NCBI GenBank assembly: GCA_900556485.1
Contig: USOX01000012.1
Location: 1-64,000 of the forward strand
Source: an uncultured Dysgonomonas sp.
GTDB lineage: Bacteria; Bacteroidota; Bacteroidia; Bacteroidales; Dysgonomonadaceae
Direction of reading: 5' to 3'
DNA: 64,000 nt
Positions 1-8,101 of this stretch are shown here, one piece after another; the first letter of the stretch is position 1; the number at the start of each line of letters is the position of its first letter. Both the position numbers and the translations under genes were made by a program. The notes under the pieces are model-generated. The model made no database searches, was not told the origin of the DNA, and saw only the letters and a list, made by a program, of their open reading frames with translations.

Positions 1-76
1 TAACCAATCTCAGCCGAGACACTTAGTGGTATACTTTTCAATTACTAAGTGGACTACTTTTCGATTATTATTTACA
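1..76. mobile_element. probable end of an IS21-like insertion element (partial)
   Basis: Two tandem imperfect 23-bp direct repeats lie at 21-43 and 44-66, each with the core AGTGG followed by TACTTTTC and ATT. Repeated short motifs of this kind at the terminus are typical of IS21-family elements in Bacteroidetes. The element would run off the left edge of the window. Its right end is placed near 76 because the sequence after that point is coding for a barrel protein. The transposase genes are not visible, so the family call rests on the terminal repeats only. Confidence 0.45.
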
Positions 77-374
77 CGTACATGCTGCATACAAATTCGA
101 CATTGCACCTAAAACACGTCTTGTAGTAGAAGGTGGTCCTTATGTAGCATATGGTATTGCCGGAAAAGTAAAAAGTGGAGGCGAAAAAATTAATATTTTC
201 CATGACGACAGATTCAAACGTTTCGATTTCGGACTGGGAGCCGGTGTAGGCGTTGAGTTTAATAAAATCGTAGTAAAAACAGGTTATGACTTCGGATTGC
301 TGGATGTATCTGATATAAAAGGTGTAAAAGCTCGCAATCATAATGGATACGTGACTGTTGGTTATCACTTCTAA
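77..374 (+). pseudogene. 3' fragment of an outer-membrane beta-barrel (PorT-like) gene, 5' end replaced by IS-like DNA
   Basis: The frame is open from 27 to the TAA at 372-374 and has no ATG. From about 81 it encodes alternating hydrophobic and polar strands with glycine turns and ends in VTVGYHF, an aromatic-terminal last strand as expected for Bacteroidetes outer-membrane barrels. The first roughly 15 codons (27-76) do not look like barrel sequence and coincide with the IS21-like terminal repeats. The natural reading is that an insertion cut the gene and only the C-terminal 98 or so residues remain. A gene continuing to the left of the window in another frame cannot be excluded. Confidence 0.6.
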
Positions 375-534
375 ATACTCATTGGTTAATTCTCAAGATT
401 ATATTCGGTTTCTTTTAATATCAAGACCAAGTGGATATGAAGGCATAAGGAAAAGGAACCTGAAATTAAACAAAACCGGATATAGTCTTCATTTATTTTC
501 AAGGCACATCATGTATAAGTCTGATGGTGGTTAT

Positions 535-568
535 AGAGGGATCTCCATATATGGGATTCCTCTTTTTT
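535..568 (+). terminator. intrinsic terminator after the barrel gene fragment
   Basis: AGAGG at 535-539 pairs with CCTCT at 559-563, with a partly paired inner segment, and is followed by a run of six T. It lies about 160 bp after the barrel stop codon. The 160 bp between contain nothing recognisable. Confidence 0.6.
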
Positions 569-659
569 AATTATTATTGAATCAGTAGTTGAAATATATG
601 TTCTATTCTTTTATACATAAAGGCTATTTTATTCTGATTTTTGAGACCTTTGCTCATTA

Positions 660-1157
660 CTGTCGCGCCCTCCCGGGCTTGCCCCTTCTTTTGGCATTGC
701 CCAAAAGAAGGCAAAAGGCTAGTGCTGAGCCCCTCGGCGACCTGTCATCGGCTTGCCGGCTGAATCAAACCTACGGGCTATCGCCCCGTTTGATTCTACG
801 CCGAACTTCACCGGACAGGTGCCCGCCTGCGGAACTCTATGCACGGGAGGCTGACGCACCACAAGAACTTCGATGCACTTCTCTTGTCGTGGCTTTGCCT
901 TAGCGCCGTTCGTTGAGCGTACGGGGTACCCACCCATCGAAGGTGGCGTAGAATGAAGTGCGGTGGATGCTATGCAAATCTACCTAAACATCAGGAAGAT
1001 TGTTTTTAGCTTCACTTCATTCAGCCGACAAGATGATGGTGGGTCGTACAGCGAGGCGCGGCGCTAAAGAGTTTTTAGTTACTTTTGGGGCTTTGGCCAA
1101 AAGTGACGCAAGCAATCTTCGATTGTGCGCAGTATAAAAGAATAGAACATATATTTC
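660..1157 (+). repeat. GC-rich structured dispersed repeat, copy A (about 0.5 kb)
   Basis: This block is repeated in the same orientation at 14087-14584, at almost the same length and with scattered substitutions and small indels. It is much richer in GC than its surroundings. It carries many inverted repeats: an 11-bp stem 684-694/701-711, ACTTTTGG 1081-1088 with CCAAAAGT 1097-1104, ATTCTACGCC 793-802 with GGCGTAGAAT 945-954, and GAATCAAAC 762-770 with GTTTGATTC 788-796. Weak similarity extends some 25 bp beyond both ends. Short open frames across it are not conserved in frame between copies because of indels, so it looks non-coding: a structured RNA or a non-autonomous element. It ends about 50 bp upstream of the histidine kinase gene at 1211. 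Confidence 0.8.
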
Positions 1158-1210
1158 AACTACTGAATCCCATAACTCGTAATTCACAAATTAGCTGTTA
1201 TATTTGTAAT

Positions 1211-2227
1211 ATGAAGAAGTACAATAAGAAAAATATTATCATAGCACTATTCTGGACACTTATAATGATAGTAGTTTGGTTTAGCGACGAGAGGGAATTA
1301 TCTTTAGCGGAAAGACTTTTATGCTTCTCTTGTTTTTCTATTAGCTATATAGGTATATCCATTGCTTTTAGTAAAACACTATTCAAGAATACTTTTAGCA
1401 ACAAGAAGATAATACCTTTCATAGCGAAATTTGTGCTTATGACTTCCTGCTTCCTCTTTGCCGGGATGTTGCTGCATTGGTTTTTCTATTTCCTCGAAAC
1501 GAGTGGTTTCATTACCTCCAACTATTTTATAGAAGACCATGAAGATATTCTAGCATCGATGATAGAAGGCATACCGGGGCTGATATCCACTAATTTACTC
1601 TTTGGTGGAATACTCTTATATTACGAATACACCGAATTAAAAAACATAAACCTAAAATATCAGCTGCAAATATTACATTCGCAGATCAATCCGCACTTCA
1701 TGTTCAATGTACTGAACCACATCTATATCCTTATGCAAAAAGATGTAGATATGGCATCATCATTATTGCTGAAATATTCGGATGCATTGCGCTACCAGTT
1801 ATACAGTGGTAAAAACGAAACAGCGATATTAGAACAAGAAGTCCAGTTTCTGAAAAACTATATCGATGTCGAAAAGTTCCGATGGGAAGGCAAACTCGAT
1901 GTCACCTGTAGTTGGAACATCGAAAATAATAAAACAGAGATAGCTCCCCTATTACTTATCACATTCATCGAAAATGCATTTAAACACGTCTCCCGGTCTC
2001 AGCATCAGAAGGGCTTTATAACAATTTCTTTAGTACAACAAGGAAACACTGTTACCCTGGAAGTAAAAAACTCAAAATCGAACAGCAACAAAAAGAAAGA
2101 AAAAGATTCGGGTATCGGCTTAGCCAATGTAAAAGCGCGTCTGGACATACTCTATCCCAAACGCTACACCCTCACTATAGATGATGAAGACGAAACATAT
2201 TTGATTAAACTATCTATAAACGTTTAA
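1211..2227 (+). CDS. LytS/YehU-type sensor histidine kinase
   Basis: Membrane sensor kinase of 338 residues. Four hydrophobic segments (about residues 8-24, 36-53, 67-95 and 120-138) are followed by a His_kinase domain with INPHFMFN, where His162 is the likely phosphoacceptor. An HATPase domain carries FIENAFKH (N box) and GIGLANVKARL (G box). It should phosphorylate the LytTR regulator encoded 3 bp downstream. ATG 1211 was chosen because it begins with a basic MKKYNKK stretch before the first membrane segment; the longer frame from 1085 would translate part of the upstream GC-rich repeat. A TATATTTG box at 1199-1206 overlaps the start region, but no minus-33 partner is evident. The signal sensed is unknown. 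Confidence 0.9.
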   Translation: MKKYNKKNIIIALFWTLIMIVVWFSDERELSLAERLLCFSCFSISYIGISIAFSKTLFKNTFSNKKIIPFIAKFVLMTSCFLFAGMLLHWFFYFLETSGFITSNYFIEDHEDILASMIEGIPGLISTNLLFGGILLYYEYTELKNINLKYQLQILHSQINPHFMFNVLNHIYILMQKDVDMASSLLLKYSDALRYQLYSGKNETAILEQEVQFLKNYIDVEKFRWEGKLDVTCSWNIENNKTEIAPLLLITFIENAFKHVSRSQHQKGFITISLVQQGNTVTLEVKNSKSNSNKKKEKDSGIGLANVKARLDILYPKRYTLTIDDEDETYLIKLSINV

Positions 2228-2230
2228 TAT

Positions 2231-2971
2231 ATGGACTCAGCAATTCAACCTAAAACCCAAGCTTTGCAATGCCTGATTGTAGATGACGAATCATTTGCTA
2301 TCGAAGGGATCATTGTTCATATCAACAAGCTTAATTTTCTTGAAGTAGCCGCAACCTGTTCTTCTGCCATCGAAGCCAAAGAAATTTTAAGGCAAAAACA
2401 TATAGACCTTATGTTTCTGGATATTAATATGCCCGATCTATCAGGCCTCGAATTTTTAGAATCACTCGACAAAGCTCCACTGACCATCCTGACCACTGCA
2501 TATTCGGAGTATGCCCTCGATGGTTTCAGGCTCAATGTTATCGATTACCTGCTAAAACCTATCGGGTTTCAGCGTTTCTTTCAGGCAGCAGAGAAAGCTT
2601 TGGAAGCCCATAACTCAGCCAACAACCAGAAGGAAGAAACACAGCCCTCCGAAATGTATATACGCCAGGGGGATGCATTTGTAAAAATAGCATGGACCGA
2701 TATCTTATATGTAGAGTCTATGCAAAATTACCTGAAACTACATTTCGAAGATAAGACATACACCATACATCAAACAATGTCTTCGCTGGAAGAACTATTA
2801 CCCAAAGAGGCTTTTTTCAGAATACATAAATCCTATCTGGTAAACGTTGCTCATATTGACTTGATTAGCGGAGGACGAATTTTCATAAAAGGAAAGGAGC
2901 TGCCTTTATCCAAGCACCGCAGAGAAGAGTTGTTCAACAATGTTATTCTGAAAAAACTAATAAGTAAATAA
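2231..2971 (+). CDS. LytTR-family response regulator
   Basis: Response regulator of 246 residues, partner of the kinase just upstream. The receiver domain (about residues 12-128) has the acidic pair VDDE near residue 18 and phosphoacceptor Asp64 in MFLDINMPDLSG; the conserved Thr and Lys are in LTTAYSEYA and YLLKPI. A LytTR DNA-binding domain follows (about 143-246), with YVESMQNYLKLHF and LPLSKHRREEL. The gene starts 3 bp after the kinase stop, so the two are almost certainly co-transcribed. Such regulators usually control a few nearby or envelope-related genes; no target is evident here. Confidence 0.93.
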   Translation: MDSAIQPKTQALQCLIVDDESFAIEGIIVHINKLNFLEVAATCSSAIEAKEILRQKHIDLMFLDINMPDLSGLEFLESLDKAPLTILTTAYSEYALDGFRLNVIDYLLKPIGFQRFFQAAEKALEAHNSANNQKEETQPSEMYIRQGDAFVKIAWTDILYVESMQNYLKLHFEDKTYTIHQTMSSLEELLPKEAFFRIHKSYLVNVAHIDLISGGRIFIKGKELPLSKHRREELFNNVILKKLISK

Positions 2972-3046
2972 TTCGCTATATATCTATATTCTATAATTTA
3001 ACTTGTATACTACTAAACTTCATTCTAAAAATAAACCACTAAGTTA

Positions 3047-3077
3047 TTGGATAATAAAAACAAAAGCACTACCTTTG
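3047..3077 (+). promoter_or_regulatory. Bacteroidetes-type promoter for rplY
   Basis: A minus-33 TTGG at 3047-3050 is separated by 19 bp from a minus-7 TACCTTTG at 3070-3077. Both elements and the spacing fit the Bacteroidetes primary sigma consensus. It gives a 5' leader of about 75 nt. Confidence 0.65.
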
Positions 3078-3158
3078 CACCGCTTTTATAAAGCCCGTAC
3101 GTGTGATGGGAATAGGGAAGCAATCCTTAATTTGAGTAACACATTTTAAAATTAAAAA

Positions 3159-3737
3159 ATGAAAACATTTGAACTAAAAGGCGTATCAAGAAACGACCTT
3201 GGCAAAAAAGCAACAAAAGCAATCCGTAACGAAAACAGTATTCCTGCAGTTATTTATGGTAGCGACGACAAAAAAGCGATCCATTTTACAGTAACAAACA
3301 GTGATGTTCGTAAACTGATCTATACTCCTGAAATTTTCCTTGTTGATTTAACTATCGACAATGCTAACTATAAAGCTATACTGAAAGATATACAAGTACA
3401 TCCGGTAACTGATGCTATCCTTCACTTGGATTTCCTTCATGTATTCGAAGAAAAACCTATCGTTATCGATGTTCCTGTTGTACTTGACGGACTTGCAGAA
3501 GGTGTGAAAGCAGGGGGTAAATTGTCTCTTGACTTACGTAAGCTTAAAGTTAAAGCTCTTTACAAAAATGTACCTGAAAAATTACATATAGATGTAACAG
3601 GACTTGCATTGGGTAAATCGGTACAAGTAGGCGAACTTAGCTTCGAAAACCTTGAGCTACTTAACGCTAACAATGCAGTTGTATGCCGCGTTCAATTGAC
3701 ACGTGCTGCAAGAGGGCTTGCTGCTAAAAACGGCTAA
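3159..3737 (+). CDS. rplY: 50S ribosomal protein L25 (Ctc/TL5 form)
   Basis: Ribosomal protein of 192 residues that binds 5S rRNA in the large subunit. The N-terminal part (about 1-92) has the L25 fold, with RNDLGKKATKAIR and the IPAVIYG motif. The C-terminal part (about 93-180) is the TL5/Ctc beta domain, with HLDFLHVFEEKPI and VPVVLDGLAEGVKAGGKL. The length is that of the two-domain Ctc form. It is the first gene of a run with pth, an S4-domain gene and dusB. Pairing of rplY with pth is common in bacteria. Confidence 0.96.
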   Translation: MKTFELKGVSRNDLGKKATKAIRNENSIPAVIYGSDDKKAIHFTVTNSDVRKLIYTPEIFLVDLTIDNANYKAILKDIQVHPVTDAILHLDFLHVFEEKPIVIDVPVVLDGLAEGVKAGGKLSLDLRKLKVKALYKNVPEKLHIDVTGLALGKSVQVGELSFENLELLNANNAVVCRVQLTRAARGLAAKNG

Positions 3738-3766
3738 TAGCGCATAAAATATAGAATAAAAATTGA

Positions 3767-4894
3767 ATGAAATATTTGATTGTCGGGCTGGGCAATATCG
3801 GATTTGAATACGAATATACCCGCCACAACATAGGATTCAGAGTATTGGACGCTTTAGCTAAGGCGTCCAATACTGTTTTTACGGACAGACGTTACGGGTT
3901 TGTAGCCGAAACAAAAATAAAGGGACGGACGTTGATACTGTTGAAACCATCAACATATATGAACCTAAGCGGAAATGCTGTTCGATACTGGATGAATCAG
4001 GAGAAAATTCCGATCGAAAATCTTCTGGTGATAGTAGACGACCTAGCCTTGCCATTCGGCACACTGCGGTTGAAGGGTAAAGGTAGCGATGCAGGGCACA
4101 ATGGGCTGAAACATATCCAGAGCATCCTGAATAGCCAAAACTATGCCCGTCTACGATTCGGCATAAGCGACGATTTTCCTCGAGGGTCGCAGGTACATTA
4201 TGTACTCGAAAACTTCTCTCAAGAAGAAGAGAGTGCTCTACCTGCTAAATTGGATACTTGTATAGAAATAATCAAAAGTTTCTGCCTTGCAGGATTACAA
4301 CGAACAATGAATACCTTCAACAATGGAAATGGACAGTCTTCCGAAAAAGAATACGTCAAAAAACAAAGGTTGACTTTATCTGACGAAGACGGAATTATCG
4401 GCATTGCAGATGCAGATAGATACAATGGCTATATCAGCGAAGACTGGGAATTGAATGAGATTGTAGAGTTGTTTATACAACAAATGAACGACCAGAACCT
4501 GATTGTATGGAAAGCATCCGACGATGGTAATGTCTGGAATATAGACATTACAAACAAAAGATCGAAAAAGATGGCATTCCGCGAATTCGAAAAAACGATT
4601 GAAGTTACATCAAGAGGATTATATCTGATCGATTATACTGCCCTCACAATGATAGCACAGTATAAAACCAATACAGTAAAGTCGGAATGTAAAGAGAGTC
4701 AGAAAATAGAAATAGAAAACGGCACCTACAATGTAATGGTGCGCCAACTTTTCAATCCTGAAGACCTCGAAAGCGAATATTACGATAACGAGAACAAAAA
4801 GCCTCATTTCGAAATAGTATTCGAAAAAAGGGATGAAAGTAAACTGACCAAAACAGATAAAATATTCTGGTGGAATATTGATTTATTTTTATGA
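3767..4894 (+). CDS. pth: peptidyl-tRNA hydrolase with an unusual C-terminal extension
   Basis: Residues 1-187 form a complete peptidyl-tRNA hydrolase, which recycles peptidyl-tRNA released from stalled ribosomes. The active-site set is present: Asn10 in GLGN, His20 in YTRHN, MNLSG at 65-69, the acidic pair Asp91-Asp92, and Asn112 in AGHNGLK. A normal Pth stops at about residue 187 (NTFNN), but the frame continues without a stop to residue 375. The extra 188 residues look soluble, acidic and beta-rich, with [23 protein letters not shown] and [12 protein letters not shown] do not recognise the family with confidence. Its stop codon overlaps the next start in an ATGA. This could be a true fusion or loss of the pth stop in front of a former separate gene (Met181 could be an internal start). 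Confidence 0.9.
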   Translation: MKYLIVGLGNIGFEYEYTRHNIGFRVLDALAKASNTVFTDRRYGFVAETKIKGRTLILLKPSTYMNLSGNAVRYWMNQEKIPIENLLVIVDDLALPFGTLRLKGKGSDAGHNGLKHIQSILNSQNYARLRFGISDDFPRGSQVHYVLENFSQEEESALPAKLDTCIEIIKSFCLAGLQRTMNTFNNGNGQSSEKEYVKKQRLTLSDEDGIIGIADADRYNGYISEDWELNEIVELFIQQMNDQNLIVWKASDDGNVWNIDITNKRSKKMAFREFEKTIEVTSRGLYLIDYTALTMIAQYKTNTVKSECKESQKIEIENGTYNVMVRQLFNPEDLESEYYDNENKKPHFEIVFEKRDESKLTKTDKIFWWNIDLFL

Positions 4895-5316
4895 AAGAAG
4901 AAAAAAACGAAGTACGCATAGATAAATGGTTATGGGCTGTACGCCTCTTCAAAACCCGTACTATAGCTATAGAAGCTTGCAAAAAAGGGCGTGTAAGCAT
5001 AAAAGGGATGCCTGTAAAACCATCGCGAATGATAAAAGTAGGCGATGTGCTCGAAATACGCCGTCCGCCTGTCACCTACTCTTTCGAAGTGCTTGCACTT
5101 TCGGAACGGAGAATGGGTGCAAAACTTGTACCTGAATTTATGCGTGATGTAACAGCTCCATCTCAATTAGAAATACTGGAGATGTCTAAAATGACAGGCT
5201 TTGTCGACCGCGCCCGTGGAACAGGGAGACCAACGAAAAAAGACCGCCGCGAACTGGATCAGTTTTCGGAAGACTATTCATTCTTCGACGATTGGGATTT
5301 CGATGGAGAAGATTAA
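4891..5316 (+). CDS. hslR: S4-domain RNA-binding protein, Hsp15/HslR-like
   Basis: Small RNA-binding protein of 141 residues. The S4 motif occupies about residues 8-70 ([19 protein letters not shown] and [22 protein letters not shown]). A basic middle and an acidic tail ([16 protein letters not shown]) follow. Hsp15 relatives bind free 50S subunits carrying nascent chains and help clear stalled complexes, which fits the neighbouring pth. The ATG overlaps the pth stop by 4 bp, indicating translational coupling. The symbol is by family resemblance. Confidence 0.85.
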   Translation: MKEEKNEVRIDKWLWAVRLFKTRTIAIEACKKGRVSIKGMPVKPSRMIKVGDVLEIRRPPVTYSFEVLALSERRMGAKLVPEFMRDVTAPSQLEILEMSKMTGFVDRARGTGRPTKKDRRELDQFSEDYSFFDDWDFDGED

Positions 5317-5321
5317 TAAGG

Positions 5322-5386
5322 AGCCCCTCTCAATCTCCCCAAAGGGGAGAATAGCCCCTCCTCCGGAGGGGTTGGGGAGGCTCTAG
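5322..5386. repeat. intergenic palindromic repeat of the CCCCTCCGGAGGGG type
   Basis: The stretch carries nested inverted repeats: CTCCCC/GGGGAG at its start, then CCCCTCCGGAGGGG, then GGGGAGGCTC. Related sequence occurs at 55806-55831 and 55882-55912. It fills the gap between the S4-domain gene and dusB. Confidence 0.7.
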
Positions 5387-5399
5387 TAAACTAAAAAAA

Positions 5400-6386
5400 A
5401 TGAAAATAGGCAACATAAACTTCCCTGATAATCCGGCCTTTCTTGCCCCAATGGAAGATGTTACTGACATGGGATTTCGCCTGATGTGCAAAAAATTCGG
5501 TGCAGATATGGTTTATACCGAATTTGTATCGAGCGATGCCCTGATACGTCATGTGAATAAGACCAAATCGAAGCTGACCATCAGCAACGAGGAGCGTCCT
5601 GTTGCCATTCAGATATATGGCAGGGAGGTAGAACCAATGGTGGAAGCAGCCAGAATATGCGAAGAAACTAATCCTGATATATTGGATATCAACTTTGGTT
5701 GCCCTGTGAAAAAAGTTGCGGGCAAAGGAGCCGGATCAGGTATGCTGAGAACACCCGACCTGATGGTGGAAATTACCAAAGCGGTAGTAGATGCAGTAAA
5801 AATACCTGTGACAGTAAAAACACGCCTTGGCTGGGATAACGACTCTAAAATAATAGTTGAACTTGCTGAACGATTGCAAGATACAGGAATACAGGCCTTG
5901 ACTATACATGGTCGTACCCGTTCGCAGATGTATTCGGGTGAAGCAGACTGGTCTCTGATTGGTGAGGTAAAGAATAATCCACGCATGCATATCCCTATCA
6001 TCGGCAACGGTGATATAACCTTCCCTCAGATATGCAAACAACGCTTCGATGAAACCGGAGTGGATGCCATTATGATAGGACGGGGCAGTATCGGTAGTCC
6101 ATGGATTTTTGACGAGATAAAACATTACCTGAATACTGGAGAGTTATTACCTAAAAAAGATTTCACCTGGTATCTCGATGTACTTAAAAACCTCATTACC
6201 AAAAATGTTGAAAATTCGGGTGAACGCGGAGGTATCATACATAGCCGCCGTCATCTTGCTGCCAGTTCTTTGTTTAAAGGAATACCTGATTTTAAGAAAA
6301 CAAGGGTAGCAATGCTGCGTGCAGAAACCGTTGATAGTCTTTTCGAAATATTGGATAATATTCCTAATCAATTAGAACTTAGATAA
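5400..6386 (+). CDS. dusB: tRNA-dihydrouridine synthase
   Basis: Flavoenzyme of 328 residues that reduces uridine to dihydrouridine in tRNA D-loops. It has the N-terminal FMN motif NPAFLAPMEDVTDMGFR (about 11-27) and the catalytic NFGCPVKKV, with Cys101 as the proton donor. VKTRLGWD, LTIHGRTRSQMYSGEADW and a terminal phosphate-binding IGNGDI ... MIGRGSIGSPWIF are also present. Length and motif order are normal. It follows the S4-domain gene after an 83-bp gap filled by a palindromic repeat and is probably part of the same translation-related run. Confidence 0.94.
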   Translation: MKIGNINFPDNPAFLAPMEDVTDMGFRLMCKKFGADMVYTEFVSSDALIRHVNKTKSKLTISNEERPVAIQIYGREVEPMVEAARICEETNPDILDINFGCPVKKVAGKGAGSGMLRTPDLMVEITKAVVDAVKIPVTVKTRLGWDNDSKIIVELAERLQDTGIQALTIHGRTRSQMYSGEADWSLIGEVKNNPRMHIPIIGNGDITFPQICKQRFDETGVDAIMIGRGSIGSPWIFDEIKHYLNTGELLPKKDFTWYLDVLKNLITKNVENSGERGGIIHSRRHLAASSLFKGIPDFKKTRVAMLRAETVDSLFEILDNIPNQLELR

Positions 6387-6421
6387 TTTTCGTTAGACAT
6401 TAAAATACTGTTTGTAAATAA

Positions 6422-7162
6422 ATGATCTATATCGAAAAAATAAGAAACAGGCATATTTATCAGGAAGGTGAAGATTATCCCTATAATATTTCATCTCTGA
6501 AAAAACTGAAAGAATTATCATTCAGAAAAGCTGTCACGTTTATTATTGGAGAAAATGGATCTGGAAAATCTACTCTTATTGAAGCAATTGCAATAAATGC
6601 AGGATTTAACCCCGAAGGTGGAGGCAGAAACTTCAGCTTTAAGACTAATGAAACCCACTCTTCTTTATTCGAAGATTTATTGCTTATACGCTCACCCTAC
6701 AGAAACAAAGACGGCTACTTTCTTCGTGCCGAAAGTGTATACAATCTGGCATCCAATCTCGAAGAAATGAACAGAGAAAGTGGTGGTGCTTTTGCTCCAT
6801 ATGGAAATAAATCTCTGCATAATCAATCTCATGGCGAAAGTTTTCTGAATATTTTTATCAATCGCCTGTATGGTACAGGATTATATGTTCTGGATGAGCC
6901 GGAAGCCGCTCTATCGCTGCAAAGTATGTTTACTTTTCTGATAAGGATGAAGCAATTGGTAGATCTAAAATCCCAGTTTATTATAGCTACCCACTCCCCC
7001 ATACTATTAGCCTACCCCGATGCAGATATTTATACAGTTACAGAAAATGGGCTGCAATTGACTGCATACGAAGAAACTGAACAATATAAGCAGACAAAAT
7101 ATTTCCTCAATAATCATACAAAAATGATTAAGGAATTATTCAATGACCAGACCTTGCCCTAA
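6422..7162 (+). CDS. small AAA/ABC-type ATPase (COG3910-like)
   Basis: Soluble ATPase of 246 residues. It contains Walker A GENGSGKST (43-51), an ABC-like signature region HNQSHGESFLNIF, Walker B LYVLDEPEAALS and an H-loop FIIATHSPILLAY. The protein is a single stand-alone nucleotide-binding domain without transmembrane segments, like the predicted ATPases often found alone in genomes. It starts 35 bp after dusB on the same strand. The partner and physiological role are unknown. A toxin-antitoxin pair follows on the opposite strand, but nothing links the two. Confidence 0.8.
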   Translation: MIYIEKIRNRHIYQEGEDYPYNISSLKKLKELSFRKAVTFIIGENGSGKSTLIEAIAINAGFNPEGGGRNFSFKTNETHSSLFEDLLLIRSPYRNKDGYFLRAESVYNLASNLEEMNRESGGAFAPYGNKSLHNQSHGESFLNIFINRLYGTGLYVLDEPEAALSLQSMFTFLIRMKQLVDLKSQFIIATHSPILLAYPDADIYTVTENGLQLTAYEETEQYKQTKYFLNNHTKMIKELFNDQTLP

Positions 7163-7169
7163 ATTAGCA

Positions 7170-7493
7170 TTATAAATATTGTGCAATAGTATGGTTATTG
7201 CCTATATAGGTAACCACATAGGTCTTCTCTTGGATATATGTTTCAAAAAACACATACCACTGCGTTATATTATTTTTTTTGAATACAGCATAAGATAGGT
7301 CATTTCCATATTTAGAAAAATGGTCTGGTGCTTTCTTTTTCTGTTTTCTGGGTAAATCAACCTCTATTTCATCGAATAATTCGCGGGCATACCGAATTGC
7401 ATTCTCCTCAAATCCAAAATAATTTTCCTGATAAAGGAGAAATGCTAATTCAGCAAAATATTCTCTTATCTCCGACAAGAATAGAACCTTCAT
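7170..7493 (-). CDS. RelE/ParE-like toxin of a type II toxin-antitoxin pair
   Basis: Protein of 107 residues. The C-terminal half has the beta-strand pattern of the RelE superfamily (DLSYAVFKKNNITQWYVFFE, YVVTYIGNNHTIAQYL). Its ATG overlaps the stop of the upstream antitoxin gene by 4 bp (ATGA), the usual coupling for such modules. RelE relatives usually cleave mRNA on the ribosome and ParE relatives inhibit gyrase; the sequence does not settle which applies. The basic segment LPRKQKKKAPDHFSK is compatible with RNA binding. It is convergent with the ATPase gene, whose stop is only 8 bp away. Confidence 0.65.
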   Translation of the reverse strand: MKVLFLSEIREYFAELAFLLYQENYFGFEENAIRYARELFDEIEVDLPRKQKKKAPDHFSKYGNDLSYAVFKKNNITQWYVFFETYIQEKTYVVTYIGNNHTIAQYL

Positions 7494-7714
7494 TTATTGT
7501 ACATTTTTCTGATATCTGATTCAATGCCTTCCATTAATTCATCTTTTGATATGGCTCTATGTAGGTTGTTGACTTCTATTTTATCTTTCCTAACCAGTTC
7601 TATAACCTCGTTTGTTCCTCTTTGTGTTATTATAATTCTTTCTTTTTTCGAAAGATCAAAATATTTTTTCTGATTTTTTCGAAAATCGGAGCTTGTTACT
7701 ATTCTTATATCCAT
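7490..7714 (-). CDS. Phd/YefM-like antitoxin
   Basis: Protein of 74 residues. The N-terminal part (MDIRIVTSSDFRKNQKKYFD, then IIITQRGTNEVIELV) has the Phd/YefM DNA-binding fold, while the C-terminal part is charged and helical and would wrap the toxin. These antitoxins neutralise the toxin and repress their own operon. It is the first gene of the pair and overlaps the toxin by 4 bp. A second Phd-type pair at 45271-45853 has a similar organisation but distinct sequence. Confidence 0.75.
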   Translation of the reverse strand: MDIRIVTSSDFRKNQKKYFDLSKKERIIITQRGTNEVIELVRKDKIEVNNLHRAISKDELMEGIESDIRKMYNK

Positions 7715-7825
7715 TGTTGCAATATTTATGATTCAGTATCTATTTGTAAAGATAATAAATTGTACATTTAGTTGTACAACTAGAATTAAAAACTTTCCAT
7801 ACTCTTTCTCTCCACTACTACCTCT

Positions 7826-7884
7826 GCTACCGTGCGATTGCATTGCGTGGTCAATTAAGTCACGCGATACAATCGCGCGACAGC
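7826..7884. repeat. REP-like palindromic repeat, copy 1
   Basis: Two arms of about 24 bp (GCTACCGTGCGATTGCATTG... and its imperfect complement ending CGCGCGACAGC) flank a short loop GTCAATTAAGT. A near-identical unit is at 25162-25220, a single arm is at 21712-21735, and a short relic is near 35028-35048. The GC content contrasts strongly with the AT-rich flanks. The rest of the 7715-8065 gap shows no gene. Confidence 0.85.
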
Positions 7885-8065
7885 ATTGGAGTTGGAATAA
7901 TATCTATAATATCTTTTTACATTTATCTATATTGTATAACAAAAGATTCTTAATGAAACAAAAAGGACACAGAAAAAAATGTATAAAAAGTGTGTCATTT
8001 GTGTCATTTTTGCATTTACTACTTAATGATCACACTTCGAAAGAATGACTTAAACAAAAAATAGC

Positions 8066-8073
8066 TACTTTTG
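8066..8073 (+). promoter_or_regulatory. minus-7 box for cysS
   Basis: TACTTTTG matches the Bacteroidetes TAnnTTTG element. Transcription from about 8080 would leave a leader of roughly 20 nt before the chosen cysS start. A clear minus-33 TTTG is not seen. Confidence 0.5.
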
Positions 8074-8101
8074 TATTTCTAAAAAAATCATGCTAAAAAT
8101 C

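Noticed and set aside
589..903. Open frame over the left part of repeat copy A, with a similar frame at 14040-14330
   Set aside because: Both share peptide stretches, but compensating indels shift the frame in the middle, and the DNA is conserved through stems rather than codons. This looks like chance coding in a structured repeat.
6422..7714. AAA ATPase next to a toxin-antitoxin pair as a possible defence island
   Set aside because: The genes are convergent, the ATPase is a common stand-alone type, and no nuclease, sensor or other defence gene is adjacent.
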